Below the pieces are notes generated by a model. That model saw nothing but the letters and a program-made list of their open reading frames with translations, searched no databases and was not told the DNA's origin. Below, one piece after another: positions 44,132-52,309 of a DNA stretch of 64,000 nucleotides. A program made the position numbers and the translations under genes. Within the stretch, counting starts at the first letter, position 1; the number at the start of each line of letters is the position of its first letter. Origin of the DNA: JAICKM01 sp038228295 (GTDB taxonomy: Bacteria; Chloroflexota; Chloroflexia; QHBQ01; JAICKM01); assembly GCA_038228295.1 (NCBI GenBank), contig JBBRPH010000017.1, positions 21,415-85,414 of the forward strand, in the 5' to 3' direction.

Positions 44132-44782
44132 TCACACGCGCGGGAACGGCACAACCCAGAACCAGATGGTGCAAGCAAAGGCGGTGCCGCCGGCGATGAT
44201 GCAGAGGTGGAATAGCTCGTGGAAGCCTAGCACGTGCGGAAACGGGTTGGGGCGTTGCTGGGCGTAGATCAGCGCCCCAACGGTGTTCAGCAGACCCCCT
44301 GCTACCAGTAAGGCAACGGCGAGAGGCGGCAATCGCGCCCAAAACGCCGGCAGGCCCAGTACCGCCACCCAGCCCATACCGATATAAAGGCCCGTGCGTA
44401 GGCCGCGTGGCACCCGCCCGGCGTAAAAGGCCAACACAATACCGCCGCCCGCCAATGCCCAGACCGATGTCAGAAAGATTAGGCGTGCCCAGTCGGTCAG
44501 CACGTTGAAGCAGATGGGGGTGTAGGTGCCGGCGATGAGGAAGGGGATGTTGGCGTGGTCCAGCCGCTGGAGCGCACGCTCCACCCGTACTCGCCAGTGG
44601 CCGATGTGATAGATCGCACTGACGGTGTAGAGTTCGATCATACTCAGGCCGAAAATTAGCAGCGAGACTAAGCGGGGACCATCGTTGCGGCTACGCCAGC
44701 AAAAGGCCAGCGTCAGCACGATCGCGCCGACCGCCGCCACCGCATGGAACCAGCCGCGCAGGAGGGGTTTGGGTAGTATCAT
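44132..44782 (-). CDS. Hemolysin III / PAQR-family membrane protein
   Basis: A 216-residue protein with about seven membrane helices. The family metal-site motifs are present: SAIYHIGHW in the second helix region, LDHANIPFLIAGTYTP, and near the C-terminus GFHELFHLCIIAGG. Hemolysin III-type (YqfA-like) proteins belong to the PAQR superfamily and are linked to membrane fluidity or receptor-like hydrolase activity, not proven toxins. A -10-like TATAAT lies six bases before the ATG, suggesting leaderless expression. It is divergent from the MFS transporter. Confidence 0.88.
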   Translation of the reverse strand: MILPKPLLRGWFHAVAAVGAIVLTLAFCWRSRNDGPRLVSLLIFGLSMIELYTVSAIYHIGHWRVRVERALQRLDHANIPFLIAGTYTPICFNVLTDWARLIFLTSVWALAGGGIVLAFYAGRVPRGLRTGLYIGMGWVAVLGLPAFWARLPPLAVALLVAGGLLNTVGALIYAQQRPNPFPHVLGFHELFHLCIIAGGTAFACTIWFWVVPFPRV

Positions 44783-44788
44783 AGCTCC

Positions 44789-44844
44789 ATTATACCCGAC
44801 CTATTATCTGTGCGCTTGACAGGCCGGCGCTTGTGGCGTATGGT
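44789..44844. promoter_or_regulatory. Divergent promoters of hemolysin III and MFS genes
   Basis: Plus strand: TTGACA (44816-44821) and TATGGT (44839-44844), spaced 17, five bases before the ATG at 44850. Minus strand: TATAAT (44794-44789), six bases before the ATG at 44782, with no clear -35. Both genes would be leaderless. Confidence 0.6.
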
Positions 44845-44849
44845 AAGCT

Positions 44850-46127
44850 ATGTCTGCTCTACCGACAACTCCCAATCCTGCGCCCGCTACGCCGTTTCCT
44901 TGGAGCTATGCGTTCCATTTAGCAATCGCTAGTTTCGGTGTAGCGCTCATCGGCCCCATGTACACCTCCTATGTGCCGGTCTTCCTGAAAGAATTAGGCC
45001 TGAACGCGACACTGATCGGGTTTCTGAGCAGCCTCGACTCGTATGGCTCCTTGCTGATTTTGCCCGCTGTGGCTGCGTGGTCCGACCGCACCTATACGCG
45101 GTTGGGGCGACGGGCACCGTTTATGCTGGCGGCCGCGCCGGTAGTCGCGGTCGCTTTTGCCGCCTTGCCGCATGGCCGTAGCCTGGCGCTGCTGCTACCG
45201 GCGATCCTGGGCACGGTGCTGGGCATGGCCGTGGTGCGGGGGCCGACTGCGGCTTTGCTGGGTGACAAGTTCCCCCCACCGTGGCGTGATCGGGCCAGTG
45301 GGGTCACGAACTTGACCGGTGGACTGGCCTGGGTGCTGGCGTTTGTGTTAGGTGGCGCGCTGTATGGGCAAGATCGCACACTACCCTTCCTGGTGCTGGG
45401 TCTCACGATGGTGCTGTGTGTGGGCTTCGTTGCGCTGACTCTGCGCCATGCGCCACCCGGTAGCGAGCGGATTGCTTCAGCTACCCCGGCGGCGGGAACA
45501 GGGGAGGGGGCGGCGCTCGCTGATCCGCACGTCTGGCGCCTTCTACGTCATATTCTCACCGGCGGTGACCGCCGTCTATTGGCGATCCTGCTGGCGTTGC
45601 TGTCTTGGATCGCCGGTACTTTCGCGGTCGCCAACTTTTTCACACTCTACGGTCAACAGGTGTTGCATATCAAGCCGGGCTTCGCCACTCAACTGCTGGG
45701 GCTATATGCTATCGCCGGTGTGCTGTTCGCTGTGCCGGCGGGTTTACTCACGCGGCGCTTCGGTCGTCGCCGAATGTTGGCTGCTGGGTTCGCCGGACTG
45801 TTTGTGCTGTTCATCCTGGCCTATTTTGCTAACGATGTCTGGGCTATCGGCGCGCTGCTGGCGGCGGCGGGGGTAGCAGGTACGGCTGGGTCGGTCAATA
45901 CGCTGCCGATGGTGCTGGAAGCCGCGCCGCCCAGCGAAGTGGGCACCTATACCGGCCTAACTTACATCTTCGGTGCGGTAGGGGGGCTATTAGGGCCGCT
46001 GCTGGCAGGCCGCTTGATTGACTTTACCGGCAGCTACCGCTCGATCTTCCTGTTCGGTCCGCTAGCGATGGCCCTAGCACTGCTCCTTATCCTGCGGGTG
46101 CCTGATGTTTCATCCTCCGATAATTAA
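44850..46127 (+). CDS. MFS transporter
   Basis: A 425-residue protein with about twelve membrane helices. It carries the MFS loop signature DRTYTRLGRRAPFML between helices 2 and 3 and its echo RRFGRRRMLAAGF in the second half, with a longer central loop at about residues 205-230. The D-R-T-x-x-R-x-G-R-R-x-P pattern resembles the sugar/cation symporter-like branch of MFS (SLC45/GPH-like). The substrate is not readable from sequence. The gene is monocistronic, with an apparent leaderless start and a strong terminator. Confidence 0.85.
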   Translation: MSALPTTPNPAPATPFPWSYAFHLAIASFGVALIGPMYTSYVPVFLKELGLNATLIGFLSSLDSYGSLLILPAVAAWSDRTYTRLGRRAPFMLAAAPVVAVAFAALPHGRSLALLLPAILGTVLGMAVVRGPTAALLGDKFPPPWRDRASGVTNLTGGLAWVLAFVLGGALYGQDRTLPFLVLGLTMVLCVGFVALTLRHAPPGSERIASATPAAGTGEGAALADPHVWRLLRHILTGGDRRLLAILLALLSWIAGTFAVANFFTLYGQQVLHIKPGFATQLLGLYAIAGVLFAVPAGLLTRRFGRRRMLAAGFAGLFVLFILAYFANDVWAIGALLAAAGVAGTAGSVNTLPMVLEAAPPSEVGTYTGLTYIFGAVGGLLGPLLAGRLIDFTGSYRSIFLFGPLAMALALLLILRVPDVSSSDN

Positions 46128-46178
46128 GACGATACATATCCCTTAAGATAGAATTAACAAAAAGAGAACAAAATAAAG

Positions 46179-46228
46179 AGAAGGGGGCAATCCTCTACGC
46201 TTTAAAGCGTAGAGGATTGCCCCCTTCT
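46179..46228. terminator. Perfect 25-bp palindrome between convergent genes
   Basis: AGAAGGGGGCAATCCTCTAC and on, fully self-complementary around 46203/46204, preceded by an A-rich stretch. It is a bidirectional terminator for the MFS gene and the ABC exporter operon, whose last codon touches it. Confidence 0.8.
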
Positions 46229-47028
46229 TATGCTTCGACGTGGAATAAGCGGGCGCTGATCACGCTAAAGAAGACGGTGTAAGCCAGCAGGCCCAGTACC
46301 GGCAGTACATAGCCGTGGGCCGGGTCGCTACCGTCCAGCAAAGCGCGGGTCAAGTCGGAGATCAGGGTAGTCGGCAGCCAGGGACCGACGGTTTGCACCA
46401 GGCCGGGCATCTGTGTGCTGGGCATAAAGGTGTTACCCAGAAAGGCCATCGGCAGCAGGGTGAAGATGAAGACTAAGTTCGCTACCTCTAAGCGTGGCAC
46501 CAGGGTGGACACCAGCGAACCATAGGCGATAAAGCATGCGCCGCCCAGCGTCAGCACGCCGACTGCGCCTACAATGCCGAACGGTGCGACGTGCAAGCCA
46601 AAGGCAACTACGCCGAACGCCAGTACCAGCACTGCCTGAATCAAGCCGAGTAATACGGCGGCCAAGCTCGCCCCCAGCACCAGCGCACCGAGCGGCACGG
46701 GAGTGCAGGCGAGTCGCCCAAACACGCCTTGTTGGCGCCAACTGCCCAGACGCATTACCTGCCCGCTCCCGGCCATCGTTACGGTGAAAGCGACGATGCC
46801 GGGGAAGATAAAGGCGAGCATATCGAACTCACCGGGCTTCGCTTTGGGGGTAACTAGAGCGAAGATCGCCAGCATAAACAGCGGCGTGAACAACGTAGCG
46901 GCCAATGCGGCGCGGTTTTTCAAGCCGCCCCGTAACACAGCCACGGTAAAGGTGAGTACGGGTGCCCATAGGCCACCGGCCGGCGTTACGGGGTGGGCGA
47001 TCTGGTCTTGTGAAAGCGTGCCGATCAT
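46228..47028 (-). CDS. ABC-2 type transporter permease
   Basis: A 266-residue protein with about six membrane helices and the ABC-2 layout: LRGGLKNRAALAATLFTPLF at the first helix, AFTVTMAGSGQVMRLGSWRQ in the cytosolic coupling region, and LPMAFLGNTFMPSTQMPG before the last helices. With the ATPase encoded just upstream it forms an exporter, probably for a drug, lipid or antibiotic-type compound. The start overlaps the ATPase stop by four bases, so the subunits are translationally coupled. The substrate is unknown. Confidence 0.88.
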   Translation of the reverse strand: MIGTLSQDQIAHPVTPAGGLWAPVLTFTVAVLRGGLKNRAALAATLFTPLFMLAIFALVTPKAKPGEFDMLAFIFPGIVAFTVTMAGSGQVMRLGSWRQQGVFGRLACTPVPLGALVLGASLAAVLLGLIQAVLVLAFGVVAFGLHVAPFGIVGAVGVLTLGGACFIAYGSLVSTLVPRLEVANLVFIFTLLPMAFLGNTFMPSTQMPGLVQTVGPWLPTTLISDLTRALLDGSDPAHGYVLPVLGLLAYTVFFSVISARLFHVEA

Positions 47029-47966
47029 GCGCGTATCCTCCGTCCGGTAAGTTGCAGAAACACATCTTCCAAGCTAGGTTGTTGAATCAGTAGGTCGCGC
47101 AGGCTCACGCCGGCTTGCCGCGCCAATTCAAGCAATGCACCGACCGTGGTCGGCACATCGTCGGTTTCCAAGCGTACAGTTGGTCCTTCGCTTTGTACAT
47201 GAGTCACGCCTGGTAGTGCCGCCAGCGCTTCTGTAGGCAAGGCTGCTGCGGTAGTGATCGAAGAGCGACCGCGCAAGGTGTTGATCAGCGCGCCGGGCGT
47301 GTCGAGCGCCAGCAATTTGCCGCCGTCTACAATGCCGACGCGATGGCAGAGTACCTCGGCTTCCTCCATATAGTGTGTGGTTAGCACTACAGTGCGGCCC
47401 TCGGCGGCCAACGCGCGCACAATGTCCCATAGGCTGTGGCGGGCTTGTGGGTCTAACCCGCTGGTTGGCTCGTCCAGAAATACGATCTCCGGGTCGTTGA
47501 CTAGGGCCAAGGCCAGCGCCAGTCGTTGCGCTTGGCCGCCACTGAGGGTAGCGGGTAGCGCACGGGCTTTAGCGCGTAGGTCTACGCGGTCAAGCAGTGC
47601 CAGCGCCCCGCTCCGATCCAGCACGCGGCCATAGAGCCGCGCGAATAGCTCAACCTGCTCGACCGCCGATAAATCGGGCAGTAAACTGGTACTTTGTAAC
47701 TGCACGCCAATGCGTCGTTTGACGGCTGCCATTGCGCGTCCCACATCTTGACCCAGTACACATACGGTGCCGCCGTCGGGTCGCCGCACGCCTTCGATAA
47801 TGCCGAGGGTGGTGGATTTGCCTGCGCCGTTCGGTCCCAAGAGGCCGAAGATTTCGCCCGCTTGTACCGTGAAGCTGATTCCGTCAACTGCACACACGCC
47901 GGGATAACTTTTAACCAGATTGGTCACGCTGATCACCGGTTCCGGCAGCGGATGGTGCTTGATCAT
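47025..47966 (-). CDS. ABC transporter ATP-binding protein (DrrA-like)
   Basis: A 313-residue ATPase. Walker A is GLLGPNGAGKSTTLGI, the signature is LSGGQAQRLALALAL, Walker B is IVFLDEPTSGLDPQ and the switch His is in VVLTTHYMEEAE. A C-terminal DUF4162-type extension of about 80 residues is typical of DrrA-like exporters. I start it at the ATG at 47966, behind AAGGAGAG. The frame runs 24 codons further upstream without support. It powers the permease encoded at 46228-47028. Confidence 0.9.
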   Translation of the reverse strand: MIKHHPLPEPVISVTNLVKSYPGVCAVDGISFTVQAGEIFGLLGPNGAGKSTTLGIIEGVRRPDGGTVCVLGQDVGRAMAAVKRRIGVQLQSTSLLPDLSAVEQVELFARLYGRVLDRSGALALLDRVDLRAKARALPATLSGGQAQRLALALALVNDPEIVFLDEPTSGLDPQARHSLWDIVRALAAEGRTVVLTTHYMEEAEVLCHRVGIVDGGKLLALDTPGALINTLRGRSSITTAAALPTEALAALPGVTHVQSEGPTVRLETDDVPTTVGALLELARQAGVSLRDLLIQQPSLEDVFLQLTGRRIRA

Positions 47967-48044
47967 CTGTGTCTCTCCTTGTTTCAGGCCCGCCGGCGTG
48001 CTTATGAAAACCGGCGGAGTGATTTTGCGCTTCTCCATTAGCGA

Positions 48045-49331
48045 TCAGGCAACGTAACCTCGGCGCAAGCGCAGGCCCAGCACCAGCAATCCCGCTACGA
48101 TGAGCAGTAGCGCATCAGCGATGTCGGTCTGCGATGCACCCGTGCGTGGCATACCAGGGGTCGGGGTAGTCGTATGTGACATAATCCAAGCCAGCGTATC
48201 GTCCATTGGTACTGCCGCAATGGGGCGGAAGCCATCGTCACCGGCGCTGCTTGCCGGGCCGAGCGAGTGACCGAGACCGGCGTACACTTTTAGTGTGTGG
48301 TCGGGATTGCCCGCCACCGCGGTATCCAGCAGTTGCGCGCCGGTTGGGGGTACATTGGCATCATTTGCGCCTTGCAGGATCAGCAGCGGTAACTTCAGCG
48401 CCGGCGCTTGCTCGGTCACGGTGGGCAGTGTATGGGCCGGTCCGTAGAGTGCGAGCGGTCCCTGCGGGCTAAACAGCAAGTCCAACAAGCGCTCGACTCC
48501 GGGCTTAATCTCGCTATCCGGATCCAGTACGCCGTCTCCATTCGTGTCAAGAAACGAGTTGACTGTGATCTGATGTGTCTGGTTAAAGCTCCGGTCAACG
48601 AAATAGATCAAATCGCCTTTGGCGGTAAGGCCACCCGGACCGGCGAACGCCTTTTGTAGTACATCGGCAGTGATCTTACCGTCGCTCGCGAAGGAGCGCA
48701 GATAGGTGAGGCCCACATCGAGGATCTGATAGCGGAAGGTGTCGCGCCAGGATTCGGCTACCGGCCCCTGCACAATCAGCCCGGCGATTTCGGGGTGGCG
48801 GACGGCCAGGGCGGCTGCAATAACGCTGCCTTCGCTCCAGCCGTAGAGATAGATGCGTTGGGCATTGATGTGGGGGTTGTGCTCGGCGGCTGTTAGCACC
48901 TGCTCCGCATCGTGCTCAATCTGCGCGAGGTCAAGCGTAGCGTACTTGGTATAGTCTACTTGGTTCGGCCCTGCCACGTAGTGCTTGTTGTAGCGCAACA
49001 CTGCCACGCCCCGTGGCGTATAGTAGTCCGCGATGTCCTTGAAGATGTGAGATATAGGCGCACCGCTGCTGCCGGTCAGGCTAAAATCCATATCGCTCGC
49101 CCCGGCTCCGTGGATCAGAATCACGGTGGGGCGGCTGCCTACAGCGCCTCCGGTTGGGTAGGTCAACTCCGCTTTGCTCTGGAAGTCGCCGAAGTTCACA
49201 GTGAAATCTTGGACCATAGCGGCTGCCTGTCCCTGTGCTTTGCTCATCGGCGCGGCCGTGGCCCCATTATTGAAAGTTAAAATACCTACGATTGTCAGTA
49301 ATATTATATGGGATATGTAACGTAACTGCAT
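48045..49331 (-). CDS. Exported alpha/beta hydrolase with PRTG-type C-terminal anchor
   Basis: A 428-residue protein. A signal peptide (about residues 1-27) precedes an alpha/beta hydrolase domain with the oxyanion loop VILIHGAGASDMD and the nucleophile elbow LYGWSEGSVIAAAL. The Asp is probably in LILQGANDANVPPTG and the His in YAGLGHSLGP. Residues of about 250-300 insert a segment with NTNGDGVLDPDSE-like acidic residues (read as DTNGDGVLDPDSEI), which could bind calcium. The C-terminus is TPTPGMPRTGASQTD, then a membrane helix and LRLRRGYVA, matching the stalk protein at 32997. AGGAGG precedes the ATG. The substrate is unknown. Confidence 0.82.
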   Translation of the reverse strand: MQLRYISHIILLTIVGILTFNNGATAAPMSKAQGQAAAMVQDFTVNFGDFQSKAELTYPTGGAVGSRPTVILIHGAGASDMDFSLTGSSGAPISHIFKDIADYYTPRGVAVLRYNKHYVAGPNQVDYTKYATLDLAQIEHDAEQVLTAAEHNPHINAQRIYLYGWSEGSVIAAALAVRHPEIAGLIVQGPVAESWRDTFRYQILDVGLTYLRSFASDGKITADVLQKAFAGPGGLTAKGDLIYFVDRSFNQTHQITVNSFLDTNGDGVLDPDSEIKPGVERLLDLLFSPQGPLALYGPAHTLPTVTEQAPALKLPLLILQGANDANVPPTGAQLLDTAVAGNPDHTLKVYAGLGHSLGPASSAGDDGFRPIAAVPMDDTLAWIMSHTTTPTPGMPRTGASQTDIADALLLIVAGLLVLGLRLRRGYVA

Positions 49332-49473
49332 TGGCTGCCTCCTATGAAGGGGTTACCACGATAAGACTAGGGCTTACGTATTGGTCTACGACCCCGCTTA
49401 TTACTCTTACCGCTTCATCATACTACGTCCGCCCCGTGCGGCCATTAGACGCAGGATACGTTGAGGGATATAG

Positions 49474-49500
49474 AAAAAGGCTAACCCAACAGTTAGCCTT
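49474..49500 (-). terminator. Rho-independent terminator of the response regulator gene
   Basis: On the minus strand the stem AAGGCTAAC/GTTAGCCTT around a 6-base loop is followed by TTTTTC. It lies about 75 bases behind the stop of the response regulator. Nothing else is seen between 49332 and 49573. Confidence 0.8.
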
Positions 49501-49573
49501 GCGACACAGAGCGGCGTATAACTTTAGTTATAAAGAAGGGGGGTCTGTACTTAACTCAGCACACAGCAGCACA

Positions 49574-50209
49574 CTACTCCAAATGCACGATGCCGCGCTG
49601 CAATGCTGTCGTGACGGCTTGGGTGCGGTCGCTCACGCCCAGCTTGCCGAGGATGCTGTTGATATGCGCCTTGACGGTACCCTCGCTGATGGCTAAATCG
49701 GCACCGATCTGGCGGTTACTGCGCCCGGCGACAATGCTCCGCAGCACCTCGATCTCACGGGGACTGAGATCAGGGCCGCTCATCATACGTTCGGCAAGGC
49801 GTGCGGCAACAGCAGGCGGAATGCGCGTCTGGCCGCTATGGACGGCGCGGATCGCGTCCAGTAACTCATCGCGCGGTGCATCTTTTAACAAATAGGCGCG
49901 TGCGCCAGCCTGCAGCCCACGGTAGATGTCTTCGTCGCCGTCATAGGTGGTCAATATGATAATGCGGGCCGCCGGAAAATCCGCTCGAATCTGCCCAATC
50001 GCCGCTACACCGCCCAACTCCGGCATCCGCAGGTCCATCAGCGTCACATCGGGAGTTAAGCGGCGAAACTGGGCCACCGCCTCCACGCCGCTGCCCGCTT
50101 CGCCGGCCACGGTCATATCGGGCCGTCGCTCCACTAAAGCCGCCAAGCCCTCTCGCACCACCGGATGGTCATCTGCGATCAGAATACGAATCGCACCTTC
50201 TTTGCTCAT
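49574..50209 (-). CDS. NarL/FixJ-family response regulator
   Basis: A 211-residue two-component regulator. The receiver domain has the acidic pocket IADDHP, the phospho-acceptor Asp in DVTLMDLRMPELGG, then ILTTYDGDEDIYRG and the Lys in YLLKDAPRDE. The C-terminal LuxR-type helix-turn-helix reads LSPREIEVLRSIVAGRSNRQ, then ISEGTVKAHINSILGKLGVS. No histidine kinase gene is adjacent, so it is an orphan and its partner lies elsewhere. The ATG is preceded by AGGAGAG. Confidence 0.92.
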   Translation of the reverse strand: MSKEGAIRILIADDHPVVREGLAALVERRPDMTVAGEAGSGVEAVAQFRRLTPDVTLMDLRMPELGGVAAIGQIRADFPAARIIILTTYDGDEDIYRGLQAGARAYLLKDAPRDELLDAIRAVHSGQTRIPPAVAARLAERMMSGPDLSPREIEVLRSIVAGRSNRQIGADLAISEGTVKAHINSILGKLGVSDRTQAVTTALQRGIVHLE

Positions 50210-50524
50210 GGACTCTCCTATAATAGACTACGCAAACCGCCGGCAGTCATGCAGAGGTTGGTACGTCCATCTTATGATAAAGGGTACGCTTTGCCAAGCC
50301 GGTTAAAATAGCTTACGTAAATGGTAGTTTTATCAAGCTATAGATTAAACCAGGCTAGACCGGCTAGGGCGAGTTAGGCAAAACAAGAGGGATGGATCAT
50401 CAGGAAGTGTGGGAGCCGGTGGCGCTCACGCTAAATGGTCAAGCTGACAAATTCTTTATGTGACCTCGTACCGAGTGTGCGAAGGTACTGTGCACGACGG
50501 GGCGTTCGTTGGCCGTTGTGTGCA
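50210..50524. other. Intergenic region between response regulator and ArsR genes
   Basis: No gene or RNA is recognised in these 315 bases. A 7-bp inverted repeat (ATAGCTT near 50308 and AAGCTAT near 50335) is the only structure noted. Its role is unknown. Confidence 0.4.
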
Positions 50525-50890
50525 TCAGGTAGTCTCCTCTTCGTTCTTTGTTGTCCGTCCCGTGGGCTGATCTTCTGCGGCAAGCAGGTTACTCAGGCGA
50601 TCAAGTCGGCACTCCCACAGAGAGCGGCGCTCGGCAATCCACTCCGCAGCGACGTTAAGCCCGGTGGGTTCGATACGACAGGTGCGCACGCGGCCGACTT
50701 TCTCGGTGTGGACGACCCCACTGTGCTCGAGCACCTGGAGATGCTGAACAACCGCCGCCAGGGTGAGGCCGAGGGGCGCCGCCAGAGCGCTAACCGATGC
50801 CGGTCCGTGGCTTAGCTGCTCGACGAGCTTACGCCGTGTGGGGTCGCCTAACGCGGCGAAGACCTGGTCAGTCCTTTTTTGGTTAAGCAT
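50525..50890 (-). CDS. ArsR-family transcriptional repressor
   Basis: A 121-residue winged-helix protein starting MLNQKRTDQVFAALGDPTRR, the classic ArsR opening, followed by LVEQLSHGPASVSALAAPLG and the recognition helix AAVVQHLQVLEHSGVV. No cysteine metal-binding pair is visible in the recognition helix, so it is probably not an arsenic or cadmium sensor. It resembles ArsR regulators paired with SRPBCC/AHSA1 genes. The ATG at 50890 sits at the edge of a palindromic operator and seven bases behind a -10 box, which predicts a leaderless, self-repressed transcript. The C-terminal tail (GRTTKNEEETT) is polar. Confidence 0.87.
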   Translation of the reverse strand: MLNQKRTDQVFAALGDPTRRKLVEQLSHGPASVSALAAPLGLTLAAVVQHLQVLEHSGVVHTEKVGRVRTCRIEPTGLNVAAEWIAERRSLWECRLDRLSNLLAAEDQPTGRTTKNEEETT

Positions 50891-50926
50891 ATACTTTAGT
50901 ATACTCTCAACGCACCCAATTGTCAA
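50890..50926 (-). promoter_or_regulatory. Promoter and overlapping operator of the arsR-type gene
   Basis: Minus strand: TTGACA (50926-50921) and TATACT (50903-50898) are spaced by 17 bases. The palindrome TATACT-TT-AGTATA (50890-50903) covers the -10 box and reaches the first base of the start codon, so a bound repressor would block its own leaderless transcription. Confidence 0.75.
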
Positions 50927-51064
50927 GTGATCGCTTAACCGTTTACGCAATCGCGCCTGACTGAACCGCGTGCTCGCCGACTATGGCTGTCACCATTGAA
51001 TCCGGTGCTACGCTGTGCCCCACACAGTGCGTCCCAATCCCATGAAAGATAAGATCACCCCTGT

Positions 51065-51092
51065 TGCAACTTTTCGCCCGCGCTACCGGTAT
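51065..51092 (+). promoter_or_regulatory. Possible ECF-sigma-type promoter of the 51111 operon
   Basis: TGCAACTT (51065-51072) has the AAC core typical of ECF -35 elements. CGGTAT (51087-51092) lies about 16 bases further. This is a guess based on ECF operons being self-regulated, as no second copy was found. Confidence 0.3.
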
Positions 51093-51110
51093 TGATAGGG
51101 AGGGCAGATT

Positions 51111-51737
51111 ATGGAGTGGATCGTTTCACAACCCTGGCGGGCGCATCAGCAGCCTGCCGCCGAGCCGTCCGACGCCTGGTCGCATCTGGCCGATGGGCGG
51201 CTGGCGACCCTGGTCGGTAGCGGGTACCCGGAAGCCTATGGCGAACTGGTGCGCCGCCATCAGACGGCGGTTTATAACGTGGCCTATCGCCTCGTGGGGG
51301 AACGCGAAGAAGCGCTGGATCTGGCGCAAGAAGCCTTTGTCCGCGCTTATCACCTACTGGCCTCATTCGACTCGGAACGGCCCTTTGGCCCCTGGATCAA
51401 TCGCATCGTGACCAACCTGGCCCTCAACGGACTGGCCCGGCGGCGAGTCCCCACGGTTTCGTTAGACGCAGCGAACAACACGACAACAGCCTGGACACTG
51501 CCCGATGATAGCGCCGATCCGGAGCGCCTGTACTTGCAAGGTGAGCACCAGGCCCGGCTGCGGCAGGCCATCCTCGCGTTGCCGGCCGCCTATCGCGCGG
51601 TGGTTGAACTGCGGCACTTTCAGGAGTGTTCGTATGAGGAAATCGCCGCGACGCTGGAGATCCCGCTGAGCGATGTCAAGAGCCGGCTGTTCCGGGCGCG
51701 CCGCCGCCTGCGTCAGTGGCTGGAGGAGCATCCGTGA
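51111..51737 (+). CDS. ECF-type RNA polymerase sigma factor
   Basis: A 208-residue sigma-70 family protein. Region 2 runs from about residue 40 (YGELVRRHQTAVYNVAYRLV, EEALDLAQEAFVRAYHLLAS) to WINRIVTNLALN. Region 4 is near residues 140-200 (ILALPAAYRAVVELRHF, YEEIAATLEIPLSDVKSRLF, RARRRLRQWL). There is no region 1 or 3, as expected for ECF factors. A GGGAGGG ribosome site precedes the ATG. The stop overlaps the GTG of the anti-sigma gene by four bases. It would direct transcription of an envelope or export response once released from its anti-sigma partner. Confidence 0.93.
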   Translation: MEWIVSQPWRAHQQPAAEPSDAWSHLADGRLATLVGSGYPEAYGELVRRHQTAVYNVAYRLVGEREEALDLAQEAFVRAYHLLASFDSERPFGPWINRIVTNLALNGLARRRVPTVSLDAANNTTTAWTLPDDSADPERLYLQGEHQARLRQAILALPAAYRAVVELRHFQECSYEEIAATLEIPLSDVKSRLFRARRRLRQWLEEHP

Positions 51738-52288
51738 CGCATTTTGCGCCTGAACAGTTCGACCTATACCTGGACAATCTGCTAGAACCGGCGGAGCGGG
51801 CCGCCGCCGACGCGCATCTGCTCGTCTGCTCCGCCTGTCAGAATGAACTGATCAGCTTGCGCGACATGATCGCCGCGCTGGAGGCATTACCCCCGGATCG
51901 CCTGCCCGCCGATCTCACCGGGCCGGTGCTGGCGCGGATCGCATCTGCGCCGCGCCCCTGGCCGGCGCGGCTGGCCCAGACGGCACTCGCGACGCAGGCG
52001 GTCATCGTCCTGGCCTTGAGCGCCTGGCTGGTCCCGCCGTTGCTGGACTGGCCGCTGCCCCTTGTGGGACCGACCCTACCCGCTTGGCTGGAGGAGGGAC
52101 CAACGCCGACCATCCCACCGGAGCTGGCAGCGCTAGCCCGAGCCGGCATCGCGCCGTTGGATGCCCTCGGCCTCTGGCAGTGGGGGTTGATCCTCACTCT
52201 GGCCGGAGCCGCCTGGCTTGTTACCAATCGGTTGTTGCTCCAGGGTCTGATGCGTTCACGCCGCTCGGAGCGCGGACTCTCGCGCTGA
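51734..52288 (+). CDS. Zinc-finger anti-sigma factor, membrane-anchored
   Basis: A 184-residue protein starting at a GTG coupled to the sigma gene (GTGA). Residues of about 20-40 carry the HxxxCxxC zinc motif of anti-sigma domains (DAHLLVCSACQNEL). Two hydrophobic segments follow, near residues 80-105 and 155-175. The domain binds the sigma factor inside the cell, while the membrane part would receive the signal. The extracytoplasmic loop of about 45 residues is rich in Pro and Trp. It sits directly upstream of two small membrane proteins and two Tat substrates. Confidence 0.85.
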   Translation: MTHFAPEQFDLYLDNLLEPAERAAADAHLLVCSACQNELISLRDMIAALEALPPDRLPADLTGPVLARIASAPRPWPARLAQTALATQAVIVLALSAWLVPPLLDWPLPLVGPTLPAWLEEGPTPTIPPELAALARAGIAPLDALGLWQWGLILTLAGAAWLVTNRLLLQGLMRSRRSERGLSR

Positions 52289-52309
52289 TGACGTCCGAAG
52301 GAGGCGACA

